Positions 51,928 through 63,300 of a DNA stretch of 64,000 nt are shown here, one piece after another. Position 1 is the first letter of the stretch. Each line of letters begins with the position of its first letter. Origin of the DNA: Geothrix oryzisoli (lineage in GTDB: Bacteria > Acidobacteriota > Holophagae > Holophagales > Holophagaceae); NCBI RefSeq assembly GCF_022808865.1, contig NZ_JAKZLB010000004.1:186001-250000 (forward strand), given 5' to 3'. Position numbers and translations under genes: made by a program. A model generated the notes under the pieces. The model did no database searches, was not told the origin of the DNA, and was given only the letters and a program-made list of their open reading frames with translations.

Positions 51928-53637
51928 ATGCGCCCTCCGCTGCTCCGCGCGCTGGCTTCGTTCACAGTGGGTCTGATGGCCCTGTCCCCGCTCACCGGCG
52001 GGGACCGGGTCACCGGCCGGGCCTTCGCCACGCGCTCGGAGGTGGCGGCCCAGCACGGCATGGCCTGCACCAGCCAGGCCCTGGTGACCCAGATCGCCCT
52101 GGACATCCTCAAGCAGGGCGGCTCTGCGGTGGATGCCGCCATCGCCGCGGACGCGGCCCTGGGCCTCATGGAGCCCACGGGCAGCGGCATGGGGGGCGAC
52201 CTCTACGCCATCGTGTGGGACGCGAAGACGAAGAAGCTGCACGGCCTCAACGGCAGCGGCCGCTCTCCGAAATCGCTCACGCTGGATCACTTCAAGAAGC
52301 TGGGCCTCAAGCACATCCCCGCCCAGGGCCCCCTGCCCGTGAGCGTGCCCGGCTGCGTGGACGGCTGGTTCGAGTTGCACAGGAAGTTCGGCAAGCTGCC
52401 CATGGCGCAGGTGCTGGCCCCCGCCATCCGGTACGCCAAGGATGGGTTCCCGGTATCTGAGCTCATCGCCTACTATTGGGGCCGCAGCGTGCCCGTGCTG
52501 GGCAAGTACCCGGGCTTCCTGGAAACCTTCACCGTGGACGGCAAGCGGGGCCCCGTGAGCGGCGAGGTCATCCGCAATCCGCGCCTGGCCAGGACGCTGG
52601 AGATCCTGGCCCGGGACGGCCGCGACGCCTTCTACAAGGGCGAGATCGCCCGGAAGATCGATGCCTACATGAAGGCCAACGGCGGCTTCCTCAGCTACGA
52701 GGACCTGGCCGCCCACCACTCGGACTGGGTGGAACCCGTCAGCGTGAACTACCGCGGCTACGACGTATGGGAGCTGCCTCCCAACGGCCAGGGCATCGCG
52801 GCGCTCCAGATGCTGAACATCCTCGAGGGCTACGACTTCTCGAAGATCCCCTTCGGCAGCCCCCAGCACGTGCACCTGTTCACCGAGGCCAAGAAGCTGG
52901 CCTTCGAGGACCGGGCGAAGTTCTACGCCGATGCGGCCTTCATGAAGGTGCCCCTCTCCTGGCTGCTGTCGAAGGACTACGCCGCCCAGCGCCGGGCCCT
53001 CATCGGCGACCGCGCGTCGCGTCGCCTGGAGGCGGGCCACCCGCCCCTGAAGGAAGGCGATACGGTCTACCTCACCACCGCCGACGGCGAAGGCAACATG
53101 GTGAGCCTCATCCAGAGCAACTACCGCGGCATGGGCAGCGGCATGACGCCCGGCGACCTGGGGTTCTGCCTCCAGGACCGCGGCGAGCTGTTCAACCTGG
53201 AGGAGGGCAACGCCAACACCTACGCGCCGGGCAAGCGGCCCTTCCACACCATCATCCCGGGCTTCATCACCAAGGATGGTCAGCCCTTCCTCAGCTACGG
53301 GGTCATGGGCGGTGAGTTCCAGCCCATCGGCCATGTGCAGATCGTCATGGACCTCATCGATTTCGGCATGAACGCCCAGGAGGCCGGCGACGCGCCCCGC
53401 ATGAGCCACGACGGCTCCCCGGAGCCTACGGGCGAGAAGGGGAAGCTGCCAGGTACCATCCAGCTGGAGAGTGGCTTCCCCTACGAGACGGTCCGCGAGC
53501 TGATGAACCGTGGCCATGGCGTGGGCTGGATGTTCGGCGGCTACGGTGGCTACCAGGCCATCCGCTGGGATCCCCGGCAGAAGGTCTACTTCGGGGCCAG
53601 CGAGTCGCGAAAGGACGGCCAGGCGGCAGGCTACTAG
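51928..53637 (+). CDS. Gamma-glutamyltransferase family protein
   Basis: 569 aa from the ATG at 51928, with AGGAG upstream. Short leader, then AAQHGMACTSQALVTQIALDIL, GGSAVDAAIAADAALGLMEPTGSGMGGD and DGEGNMVSLIQSNYRGMGSGMT. Thr379 (GDTVYLTT) is the candidate autocleavage nucleophile that splits the precursor into two chains. It cleaves gamma-glutamyl bonds (glutathione or peptides), periplasmic. Follows the metalloprotease by 14 bases, suggesting joint peptide use. Confidence 0.87.
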   Translation: MRPPLLRALASFTVGLMALSPLTGGDRVTGRAFATRSEVAAQHGMACTSQALVTQIALDILKQGGSAVDAAIAADAALGLMEPTGSGMGGDLYAIVWDAKTKKLHGLNGSGRSPKSLTLDHFKKLGLKHIPAQGPLPVSVPGCVDGWFELHRKFGKLPMAQVLAPAIRYAKDGFPVSELIAYYWGRSVPVLGKYPGFLETFTVDGKRGPVSGEVIRNPRLARTLEILARDGRDAFYKGEIARKIDAYMKANGGFLSYEDLAAHHSDWVEPVSVNYRGYDVWELPPNGQGIAALQMLNILEGYDFSKIPFGSPQHVHLFTEAKKLAFEDRAKFYADAAFMKVPLSWLLSKDYAAQRRALIGDRASRRLEAGHPPLKEGDTVYLTTADGEGNMVSLIQSNYRGMGSGMTPGDLGFCLQDRGELFNLEEGNANTYAPGKRPFHTIIPGFITKDGQPFLSYGVMGGEFQPIGHVQIVMDLIDFGMNAQEAGDAPRMSHDGSPEPTGEKGKLPGTIQLESGFPYETVRELMNRGHGVGWMFGGYGGYQAIRWDPRQKVYFGASESRKDGQAAGY

Positions 53638-53700
53638 GAATTAGCCTCGAAGACGGCGCCGGGCGGCGTTCCTCCGGGGCGGCCCATGTAGAATGGACGT

Positions 53701-53742
53701 GGCGGGAGTCTATGCCCGCCCGCTGCGGGGACGGTGCCCCGC
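53701..53742 (+). promoter_or_regulatory. Two adjacent hairpins in the acnB leader
   Basis: GGCGGG-AGTCTAT-GCCCGCC (53701-53720) and GCGGGG-ACGGTG-CCCCGC (53725-53742). They sit about 47 bases before the acnB GTG. A TAGAAT box lies just upstream at about 53689. The spacing and loops do not match a known riboswitch. Confidence 0.4.
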
Positions 53743-53788
53743 CAAAGCCATTCGATCGCGCCCAGGGGCGTCCACAGGGGAGTTGACC

Positions 53789-56365
53789 GTGCTGCAAGCC
53801 TATCGCCAACACGTTGCCGAGCGTGCCGCCCTCGGGATTCCGCCCCTGCCGCTCACCGAAGCTCAGACCGACGAGCTCACCCACCTGCTGGCCAATCCCC
53901 CCAAGGGCGAAGAGGCCTTCCTCCTCGACCTGCTGACCCACCGCGTGCCCGCCGGCGTGGATGACGCCGCCCGCGTGAAGGCCGCCTTCCTGGCCGCCGT
54001 GGCCAGCGGCAGGGAGAAGGTGGCCCTGGTCTCCCGCGAGAAGGCCACGGAGCTGCTCGGCACCATGCTGGGCGGCTTCAACGTGAAGCCCCTCATCGAC
54101 CTGCTGGACGACGCCACCGTGGGCGGGATCGCCGCCGAGGGCCTCAAGAAGACCCTGCTGGTCTTCGACGCCTTCGAGGACGTGAAGGCCAAGGCCGACC
54201 AGGGCAATGCGAACGCGAAGGCCGTGCTGAAGTCCTGGGCCGAGGCCGAGTGGTTCACCAGCCGGCCCGAAGTGCCCCAGAGCCTCACCCTGACGGTCTT
54301 CAAGGTCAGCGGCGAGACCAACACCGACGACCTCTCTCCCGCCCCCGACGCCTGGAGCCGCCCCGACATCCCGCTCCATGGCCTGGCCATGCTGAAGAAT
54401 GCCCGGCCCGGCATCAACCCTGACGATCCCGGCAAGGTCGGCCCCCTCAAGCAGCTGGAAGCCCTCAAGGCCAAGGGGAACCTGGTGGCCTATGTCGGCG
54501 ACGTGGTGGGCACGGGCTCCTCCCGCAAGTCGGCCACCAACTCCGTGCTGTGGTTCACGGGCGAGGACATCCCCTTCGTGCCCAACAAGCGCTTCGGCGG
54601 CGTCTGCCTGGGCTCCAAGATCGCCCCCATCTTCTACAACACGATGGAAGATGCCGGCGCCCTGCCCATCGAGCTGGACGTGAACGGCATGGAGATGGGC
54701 GATGTCATCGAGCTGCGCCCCTACGAGGGCAAGGCCCTGAAGAACGGGAAGGTCATCGCCGAGTTCAAGGTGAAGTCCGAGGTGATCTTCGACGAAGTGC
54801 GCGCCGGCGGCCGCATCCCCCTCATCATCGGCCGGGGCCTGACCACCAAGGCCCGGGCGGCCCTGGGCCTGCCCGCCTCCACCATCTTCCGCCTGCCGGC
54901 CGTGCCCAAGGACACCGGCAAGGGCTTCAGCCTGGCCCAAAAGATGGTCGGCAAAGCCTGCGGGGTCGCCGGCATCCGCCCCGGCACCTACTGCGAGCCC
55001 AGGATGACCACCGTCGGCTCCCAGGACACCACGGGCCCCATGACCCGCGACGAGCTGAAGGACCTGGCCTGCCTGCAGTTCTCCGCCGACATGGTGATGC
55101 AGTCCTTCTGCCACACCGCGCCCTACCCCAAGCCCGTGGACGTGAAGACCCACCGCGAGCTGCCCCCCTTCATCACCCACCGCGGCGGCGTGTCCCTGAA
55201 GCCCGGCGACGGCGTCATCCACAGCTGGCTGAACCGCCTGCTCCTGCCCGACACCGTGGGCACCGGCGGCGACTCCCACACCCGCTTCCCCATCGGCATC
55301 TCCTTCCCCGCCGGTTCGGGCCTGGTGGCCTTCGCCGCCGCCACGGGCGTCATGCCCCTGGACATGCCGGAATCCGTGCTGGTGCGCTTCAAGGGCGAGC
55401 TGCAGCCCGGCGTCACCCTGCGCGATCTGGTGAACGCCATCCCCTACTACGCCATCCAGCAGGGGCTGCTCACTGTCGAGAAGAAGGGCAAGAAGAACAT
55501 CTTCAGCGGCCGCATCCTTGAGATCGAGGGCCTGCCCAAGCTGAAGGTCGAGCAGGCCTTCGAGCTGACGGACGCCTCCGCCGAGCGGTCCGCCGCCGGC
55601 TGCGCGGTGCGCTTGGACAAGGAACCGATCATCGAGTACATGACCTCGAACATCACGCTCATGAAGTGGATGATCGCCAACGGCTACGAGCACCGCGAGA
55701 CGCTGGAGAACCGCATCAAGGCCATGCAGGCCTGGATCGCCAAGCCGGAGCTGCTGGCCCCCGATGCGGATGCCGAATACGCCGCCGTCATCGAGATCAA
55801 CCTCGCGGACGTGAAGGAGCCCATCGTGGCCTGCCCGAACGATCCGGACGACGTGAAGCTGCTCTCCGCCGTGGCCGGCGACACGATCGACGAGGTGTTC
55901 ATCGGCTCCTGCATGACCAACATCGGCCACTTCCGCGCCGCCGGGAAGCTGCTGGACGGCAAGACCGACCTCTCCACCCGGCTCTGGATCGCCCCGCCCA
56001 CCAAGATGGACGCCTACATCCTCACCCAGGAGGGCTACTACGGCATCCTCGGCCGCACCGGCGCCCGCATGGAGATGCCCGGCTGCTCGCTGTGCATGGG
56101 CAACCAGGCCCAGGTCCGCAAGGGCAGCACGGCCATGTCCACCTCCACCCGCAACTTCCCGAACCGCCTGGGCCTCGACACCCGGGTGTACCTCGGCTCC
56201 GCCGAGCTGGCCGCCATCTGCGCCCTCCTCGGGAAGATCCCCACCGTGGCGGAGTACCAGGCCCAGATCGGCGTCGTGGACGCCAAGGCGAAGGACATCT
56301 ACCGGTACATGAACTTCGACCAGATCGCGGACTTCCGCGAGGTCGCGGACACCGTCCAGGTCTAG
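53789..56365 (+). CDS. acnB: Aconitate hydratase B (bifunctional aconitase/2-methylisocitrate dehydratase)
   Basis: 858 aa (AcnB is about 865). The GTG at 53789 is chosen because the product begins [21 protein letters not shown] as in AcnB; GGGGAG lies upstream. HEAT-like N-terminus, swivel domain ([25 protein letters not shown]), 4Fe-4S ligands in [11 protein letters not shown] and [10 protein letters not shown], and [18 protein letters not shown]. Interconverts citrate and isocitrate in the TCA cycle. Confidence 0.95.
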   Translation: MLQAYRQHVAERAALGIPPLPLTEAQTDELTHLLANPPKGEEAFLLDLLTHRVPAGVDDAARVKAAFLAAVASGREKVALVSREKATELLGTMLGGFNVKPLIDLLDDATVGGIAAEGLKKTLLVFDAFEDVKAKADQGNANAKAVLKSWAEAEWFTSRPEVPQSLTLTVFKVSGETNTDDLSPAPDAWSRPDIPLHGLAMLKNARPGINPDDPGKVGPLKQLEALKAKGNLVAYVGDVVGTGSSRKSATNSVLWFTGEDIPFVPNKRFGGVCLGSKIAPIFYNTMEDAGALPIELDVNGMEMGDVIELRPYEGKALKNGKVIAEFKVKSEVIFDEVRAGGRIPLIIGRGLTTKARAALGLPASTIFRLPAVPKDTGKGFSLAQKMVGKACGVAGIRPGTYCEPRMTTVGSQDTTGPMTRDELKDLACLQFSADMVMQSFCHTAPYPKPVDVKTHRELPPFITHRGGVSLKPGDGVIHSWLNRLLLPDTVGTGGDSHTRFPIGISFPAGSGLVAFAAATGVMPLDMPESVLVRFKGELQPGVTLRDLVNAIPYYAIQQGLLTVEKKGKKNIFSGRILEIEGLPKLKVEQAFELTDASAERSAAGCAVRLDKEPIIEYMTSNITLMKWMIANGYEHRETLENRIKAMQAWIAKPELLAPDADAEYAAVIEINLADVKEPIVACPNDPDDVKLLSAVAGDTIDEVFIGSCMTNIGHFRAAGKLLDGKTDLSTRLWIAPPTKMDAYILTQEGYYGILGRTGARMEMPGCSLCMGNQAQVRKGSTAMSTSTRNFPNRLGLDTRVYLGSAELAAICALLGKIPTVAEYQAQIGVVDAKAKDIYRYMNFDQIADFREVADTVQV

Positions 56366-56378
56366 GTCTGCTCCCTCC

Positions 56379-56415
56379 CGGAAAAGGCCCGGGGCCATGC
56401 CCCGGGCCTTTTCCG
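56379..56415 (+). terminator. Terminator after acnB
   Basis: Perfect 16-bp stem (CGGAAAAGGCCCGGGG with its complement, 56379-56394 and 56400-56415), CCATG loop, 13 bases after the acnB stop, with a TTTT run inside the 3' arm. Confidence 0.75.
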
Positions 56416-56478
56416 AGTGACCGCTGCCACGGGGTATGCTAGCCTCATCAGTTCTTGACCACCTTTCGGGGGGTTCCC

Positions 56479-56967
56479 ATGGGGATCTTTGAGGGCCACA
56501 TCCGCGTCCACGACGGCGATCGCTTCGCGCTGGTGGCCTCGCGTTGGAACGATTTCATCGTGGAGCGCCTCATCGAGGGCGCCAAGGACTGCATCCTCCG
56601 CCATGGCGGCCACGAAGACCAGATGGACCTCATCCGCGTCCCGGGGAGCTTCGAGCTGCCCCAGGCGGCCAAGCTGGCGGCCCAGAGTGGCCGCTACGCT
56701 GGCGTCATCGTGCTGGGCTCGGTGATCCGGGGCGGCACGCCCCACTTCGACATGATCGCCGCCGAGGTCACCAAGGGCGCCGCCCAGGTGGCCCTGGAGA
56801 CCGGCTTGCCGCTGTCCTTCGGCGTGCTGACCACGGACAGCGTGGAGCAGGCCATCGACCGGGCCGGCGCCAAGATGGGCAACAAGGGCTGGGAGGCCGC
56901 CCAGAGCGTCCTCGAGATGGCCGACCTCGCCCACACCCTCAAGGCCGGGACGAAGGGGCGCAAGTAG
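56479..56967 (+). CDS. ribH: 6,7-dimethyl-8-ribityllumazine synthase
   Basis: 162 aa. Lumazine synthase blocks: [60 protein letters not shown] (His catalytic) and [19 protein letters not shown]. Last-but-one step of riboflavin synthesis. Start at 56479 follows a GGGGGG stretch. Its stop is immediately followed by the nusB ATG, as often seen. Confidence 0.94.
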   Translation: MGIFEGHIRVHDGDRFALVASRWNDFIVERLIEGAKDCILRHGGHEDQMDLIRVPGSFELPQAAKLAAQSGRYAGVIVLGSVIRGGTPHFDMIAAEVTKGAAQVALETGLPLSFGVLTTDSVEQAIDRAGAKMGNKGWEAAQSVLEMADLAHTLKAGTKGRK

Positions 56968-57435
56968 ATGGGAGTTCGCCGCCGGGGGCGCGAGTACGCC
57001 CTGCAGATGCTGTACGCCATGGACCTTTCCGGCTACGCGCCGGATCAGGTGTTCGCGGGATTCTATGCCATCCAGGACTTGAACCGGGATGCGTTCTATT
57101 ACGCCCGCCGGCTGGTGGACGGCGTGCATGGCCACATGGACGAGATCGACCTCGTGCTGACGAAGTACGCCGAGCACTGGAAGATCCACCGCATGGCCGC
57201 CGTGGACCGCAACCTGCTCCGCCTGGGGCTCTACGAGTTGATGTACGTCAAGGAAGTGCCCTTCCCCATCGTCATCAACGAGGCTCTGGAGATCGTGAAG
57301 GAATTCAGCGACCAGGAAGGCACGCAATTCCTCAACGGCATCCTGGATGCCGCCCGCAAAGAGTTCCGCCCTGAAGAAACCGGCCCCCGGCTTCGCAAGA
57401 AGGCCCCGGCCGCCGCCCCCCCGGAAGAATCGTGA
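56968..57435 (+). CDS. nusB: Transcription antitermination protein NusB
   Basis: 155 aa. RRRGREYALQMLYAMDLSGY at the start and KIHRMAAVDRNLLRLGLYELMY, PIVINEALEIVKEFSDQEGTQFLNGILD later are diagnostic. Binds boxA RNA with NusE. The C-terminal tail is basic and Ala/Pro-rich. Adjacent to ribH, with 0 bases between. Confidence 0.94.
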   Translation: MGVRRRGREYALQMLYAMDLSGYAPDQVFAGFYAIQDLNRDAFYYARRLVDGVHGHMDEIDLVLTKYAEHWKIHRMAAVDRNLLRLGLYELMYVKEVPFPIVINEALEIVKEFSDQEGTQFLNGILDAARKEFRPEETGPRLRKKAPAAAPPEES

Positions 57436-57504
57436 CCTGACCCTCTCCGGCTGGTTTGCTATGCTCGTTCCCTTCCCCAGCCCGATCCGATCGTTGGAGC
57501 ATTG

Positions 57505-58098
<594 letters not shown>

Positions 58099-58100
58099 CC

Positions 58101-59531
<1,431 letters not shown>

Positions 59532-59552
59532 CGGGTCGAAGCGGATGCGGGT

Positions 59553-59587
59553 CCATTTTCAGGCGATTGAATGTCGCCTGAAAATGG
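59553..59587 (+). terminator. Terminator after accC
   Basis: CCATTTTCAGGCGA pairs with TCGCCTGAAAATGG around a TTGAATG loop, 21 bases downstream of the stop. Confidence 0.7.
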
Positions 59588-59643
59588 GGCCCCCGCACCG
59601 CTGAGAACAACAACCGGGTTGGCCTCCCCTTCCCTCGGCGCCA

Positions 59644-59672
59644 TTCAGGAAAGCCGTAAAACCCGATAGACT
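59644..59672 (+). promoter_or_regulatory. Possible promoter of tRNA-Thr
   Basis: TTCAGG and TAGACT hexamers with a 17-base spacer, the -10-like box 9 bases before the tRNA. Confidence 0.35.
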
Positions 59673-59681
59673 GGACACCGT

Positions 59682-59754
59682 GCCGCTATAGCTCAGTTGG
59701 TAGAGCGCCCGCCTTGTAAGCGGATGGTCGTTGGTTCAATTCCGACTAGCGGCT
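59682..59754 (+). tRNA. tRNA-Thr(TGT)
   Basis: 73 bases. Acceptor GCCGCTA/TAGCGGC, D-arm TAGCTCAGTTGGTAGAGC, anticodon loop CTTGTAA (anticodon TGT, reading ACA), T-arm GTTGGTTCAATTCCGAC. No encoded CCA. It marks the junction to the low-GC region and is a plausible attachment site. Confidence 0.95.
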
Positions 59755-60379
59755 CGGATGTGAAGCCCCCAAAGCCACTGCTGGCGGGGGTTTCAGCGAA
59801 TTGCCCGATCTATCAAAGAACTGACCACTCAGCATGGTTGTGAGCGTTTCAAGGTTGTGCAGGTGCAATAGAGGTGCAAGTCGAAACGGCTTGAAACCCT
59901 CGTGGTTCCTTGCGTTCGTTGGAACCCCTGCCCGAGAAAGGTGCAAACCCAGGTTGTCTCTCCTGGGCCTGCTACCAGTCTATGCCCTTGCCCGTGAAAA
60001 GCTGACCGCTTGAGGAGCCATTAAAAGCACCAGGAGTCAATGGGGGTGGGGGTTTAAGCGAGATCGACTTCTTCATCCGGTGCTGGGGTACGTAGTAATC
60101 TACCGTGGCGTGACCGCAGCATCCCTCCGTACCACTTGGTTCTGGTGGAGGACCAAGGTGCTTCAGGCCCAGGCGGGGTAATTTTGAAAGAATGGCTGCC
60201 GCCAACATAGGTCAAGAGATAGATGTGGCCTATGTTGGCGGTTGTTTGCGTTGGAGTTTTCGCTGGAACCTGTGATTGACCTGTTGTAATCGTTACCGCA
60301 CAGCCCAGGTAATCACCCGCTCGGCCATTCCTGAAGAAAAGAACAACGATTAGTAAGGGGGAGAATCACTTTCTTATGA
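59755..60379. other. Gene-poor 625-base junction after tRNA-Thr
   Basis: No convincing gene. Short reverse-strand frames (59746-59946, 59972-60208) lack recognisable motifs and ribosome sites. No integrase is recognised here. It contains a 13-bp-arm inverted repeat (60199-60241) and several GGTGCAA/GAGGTGCAA repeats near 59865-59945. Composition is intermediate between the core and the AT-rich gene beyond. Confidence 0.6.
60199..60241. repeat. Inverted repeat with 13-bp arms
   Basis: CCGCCAACATAGG (60199-60211) and its exact inverse (60229-60241) with a 17-base loop. It lies 139 bases beyond the stop of the large reverse-strand gene; possible terminator or recombination/binding site. Confidence 0.6.
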
Positions 60380-63300
60380 CTATGGGCGACGTCGAAGAAG
60401 CGCCTCTTCACGGTCTTGATCTCCACCAAGCCTTCGATAAGTTTCGGCTAGCCTTCGCATAATCGCCGATGTTCTCGGGAATATCTTGACCTGTTCAGCA
60501 TTGGAATCGAAGTGAGTGGCAAGGTCGCGTTCCTGCTGTCCTCCAGCGTACATCGATCGCGAATGCACCCCTCGACTATTAAAGATCCCCGTTTCGAACC
60601 CTTGATCGAAATCTGGTTCTGAGATTAGCTCTATCAAGAGACAGGTCTCCTTTCCCGGAGTCCCATGACCTGTGTATCGGCCCATAGCGTTCCCGAGTTT
60701 CAGCAGGCCAGCGGCAAGGTGCCCGGATGTTGATAGTTCAGCTTTCATTCTTTCAATCCAATCGAGTGCCTTCTGCTTGTTAAAAGTATTTTGCTGATCT
60801 AGCCCGGGTATTCCTGACCAGGTCCTTAAGACCCCATCAGCAAGACCAGCCTTGGCCTGCTCTTCTTCACTTAATGCTCTTCTTTGTTGTCCCTTTGGAA
60901 TGTATGCAATTTGAATCGCTTCGATAAAAATAGCAGGATCCGAGGATATAGTTGAATTTAATATAGATGGAACCCATGATATATTGTTTGCTTGTATCAT
61001 CAACAAATCAATCTGAAGCAAAAGAGTTTCCGGGAATGAGGCATTTCCTTTCATGCTTTTATATATTTTTTCTAAATAATGAATTGTCATATCGGATGGC
61101 GCATCAATTTTATGTGTAGGTTTTAATATTTCTTTCAGTATTTTTTCGAGTAAATCGACAGGCCAAGAGCTGTCATTCTTATGATAAAGGCACAGCATTT
61201 CGAGTGCTGCAAATGGTCGATTTACAATTACTAACGAGTGCGGTATTATTTCATCATATTTTTCCCCAAGTCCATAACCAATGAAGTTAGTCCAGTAGAT
61301 TCTGGCAGGCTTAGCGGTTAAGGATTTAACCCTGACCGCATCAAAGGGAAGATAAAGATGAAAATTAGCACGTTGCTTAACAGTCATTCTTTTCTTCAAT
61401 TTTTCATATATATTATCACTCCAGATTGATCCATATTTTTCAAACATCCCATATATATATCCACGGCAAAATTGGTTATTTTTTAAATTTTCTGACGTCA
61501 AATAATTCAATAAAATTAAGTTTTCAAGGCGAGTATTATTATTGATTTTTGAAAAGGTGTAGCCTACTGCTTCAGGCGATTCTGCATTTTTTATTAATTT
61601 TTTAATATATTCCCAACCACCGGCTTTAAAAATAAATTCAATACTATTTATTCGTTCTTTATTTATTTTTTGTTCATCTTTAACATAATCATATTTTCGA
61701 CCCTCCAGCAATGTTGGATTTCGAGAAAAAATCCAACCATATTTCAATATAATATTTTCTGGCTCTAATTTGTTATACAATCTTTTAATTTTTTGTAGGA
61801 GCCTAGCTTTATAGGCCCACCCAGAATCAGAGTGTGATTTATGGCGACTGTGAATTTCCCTGAGCGTGGATCGCAGCGATTCCCGACTGGTTTCACTAAA
61901 TTTGGTAATATCTTCTAAGTTAATACAATCTATGAGTTTTGATACAAATACTTCTGGCCAATCATGAATTTGCTTTAGAAGTTGATTCCATCGATTTGAA
62001 TTTCCCTCTGATTGACTAAATGCAATTTCCAATATTTCCAAATAATTATAGTAGAGGTCTCTTTGTGTAATTATATTTTCCTTGGCCTTGTATGATCTAT
62101 ACCATCGAGGTTTCGGATTCTCTGTGGCAGAATTAATTCTTCCAGGTAATAGATTCGTAAGTATAATCCAACCTATTTCATTTTTATTTTTAAGTATCGA
62201 ATCAATGACAAATTTCCTCTTTTCGAAATTTGCGTCAGTTTGTGGGTACCAAAGGCACAAGAGTGACAATGCTGATTCAAGTGGAGTATTATTTATAATT
62301 TTTTGATGAGATATTTCGTGCAGTGCTATAAGTATATTTATTACTTGTGGGAAATAGTTCTCAATTCGCCCGATAACCTCTAATGCCCACATTAAACCTG
62401 GGTGAGGAGATCTTTTCGAAAGTAGGCTATTGTCTGTCTTGATAAAGACTTCATCAAACACCTTTGGATTTTCAATAATTATTTCTTCAAGCTTAGTAAG
62501 AAATAAATCTGGAGATGCTTCAGCAAAGTATCGAAACAGATCTTCATCTGCCAATAACACCCATAGCTTTGGATTCTTTGCTGCAGCTTCGAACCAATTA
62601 TAAATAATTGATTCAGCTACTTGAGAAAAACTAGATTGAGCCAATGGTTTCAATTCATTTTCGTTACACATCTGCGCGATTTGTTCAGCAATACCCTTTC
62701 TTATGGCAGGGGAAAAATGTGGTGGTCTGCTTTTTCGCAAATCGAGATTAAATATAAAATCTTCATCAACACTTGGATTCGATGTTTCCAAGACAAGACA
62801 GGCTATCTTTTTAAAATTATCAAGATCTGAATGAGTTAAGAATGGAGCTAACAAATTCCATGAATCAGTTCTGGAAGTAATTGACCAAGAACCTCCAATG
62901 CATGTAATCGGCGGATCATCCTGAAACAGCCACGGGACCAGTGTATCAATCTGTTTGGCCCAAGGTTCGCAGGTCAATGCTTCGAGGCATTCCAGATCCT
63001 TTGAATTTGCCTCCACCCAAGCCCCAATCAGCATGGGTGCCAACATCTTGCGTCCCGCTATCGGTTTCGCCCACCTAGGGCGGGATAGTTCAGGATGAAC
63101 TGCAAGTCTTCTTCTAAATGCGTTTAAATCCTGTGGCCACAAATAAGCCAAATATCGACATTCCACTTCATCTTGAATAAATTCATGTAATTTGGTTTCG
63201 AAAGCTTTAATCCCTTTGTGATCTACTGGAAACGATTCAGTTAAACCAGGTTCATCTTCTTTTCCGATCGACTGAAGAATTCTATGATTACCAGCGCTTA

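Noticed and set aside
53701-53742. mini-ykkC (guanidine-II) riboswitch
   Set aside because: Two hairpins are present, but only one loop has an ACGR sequence and acnB is not a guanidine-related gene.
53426-56398. 990-codon reverse open frame opposite acnB
   Set aside because: The forward strand encodes a complete AcnB; the reverse product is a His/Gly/Val-rich shadow with no motif.
59746-60208. Possible integrase remnant next to tRNA-Thr
   Set aside because: Two short reverse-strand frames lack the Arg/His/Tyr motifs of tyrosine recombinases and have no homologous stretch I can name. The island may have its integrase outside the window.
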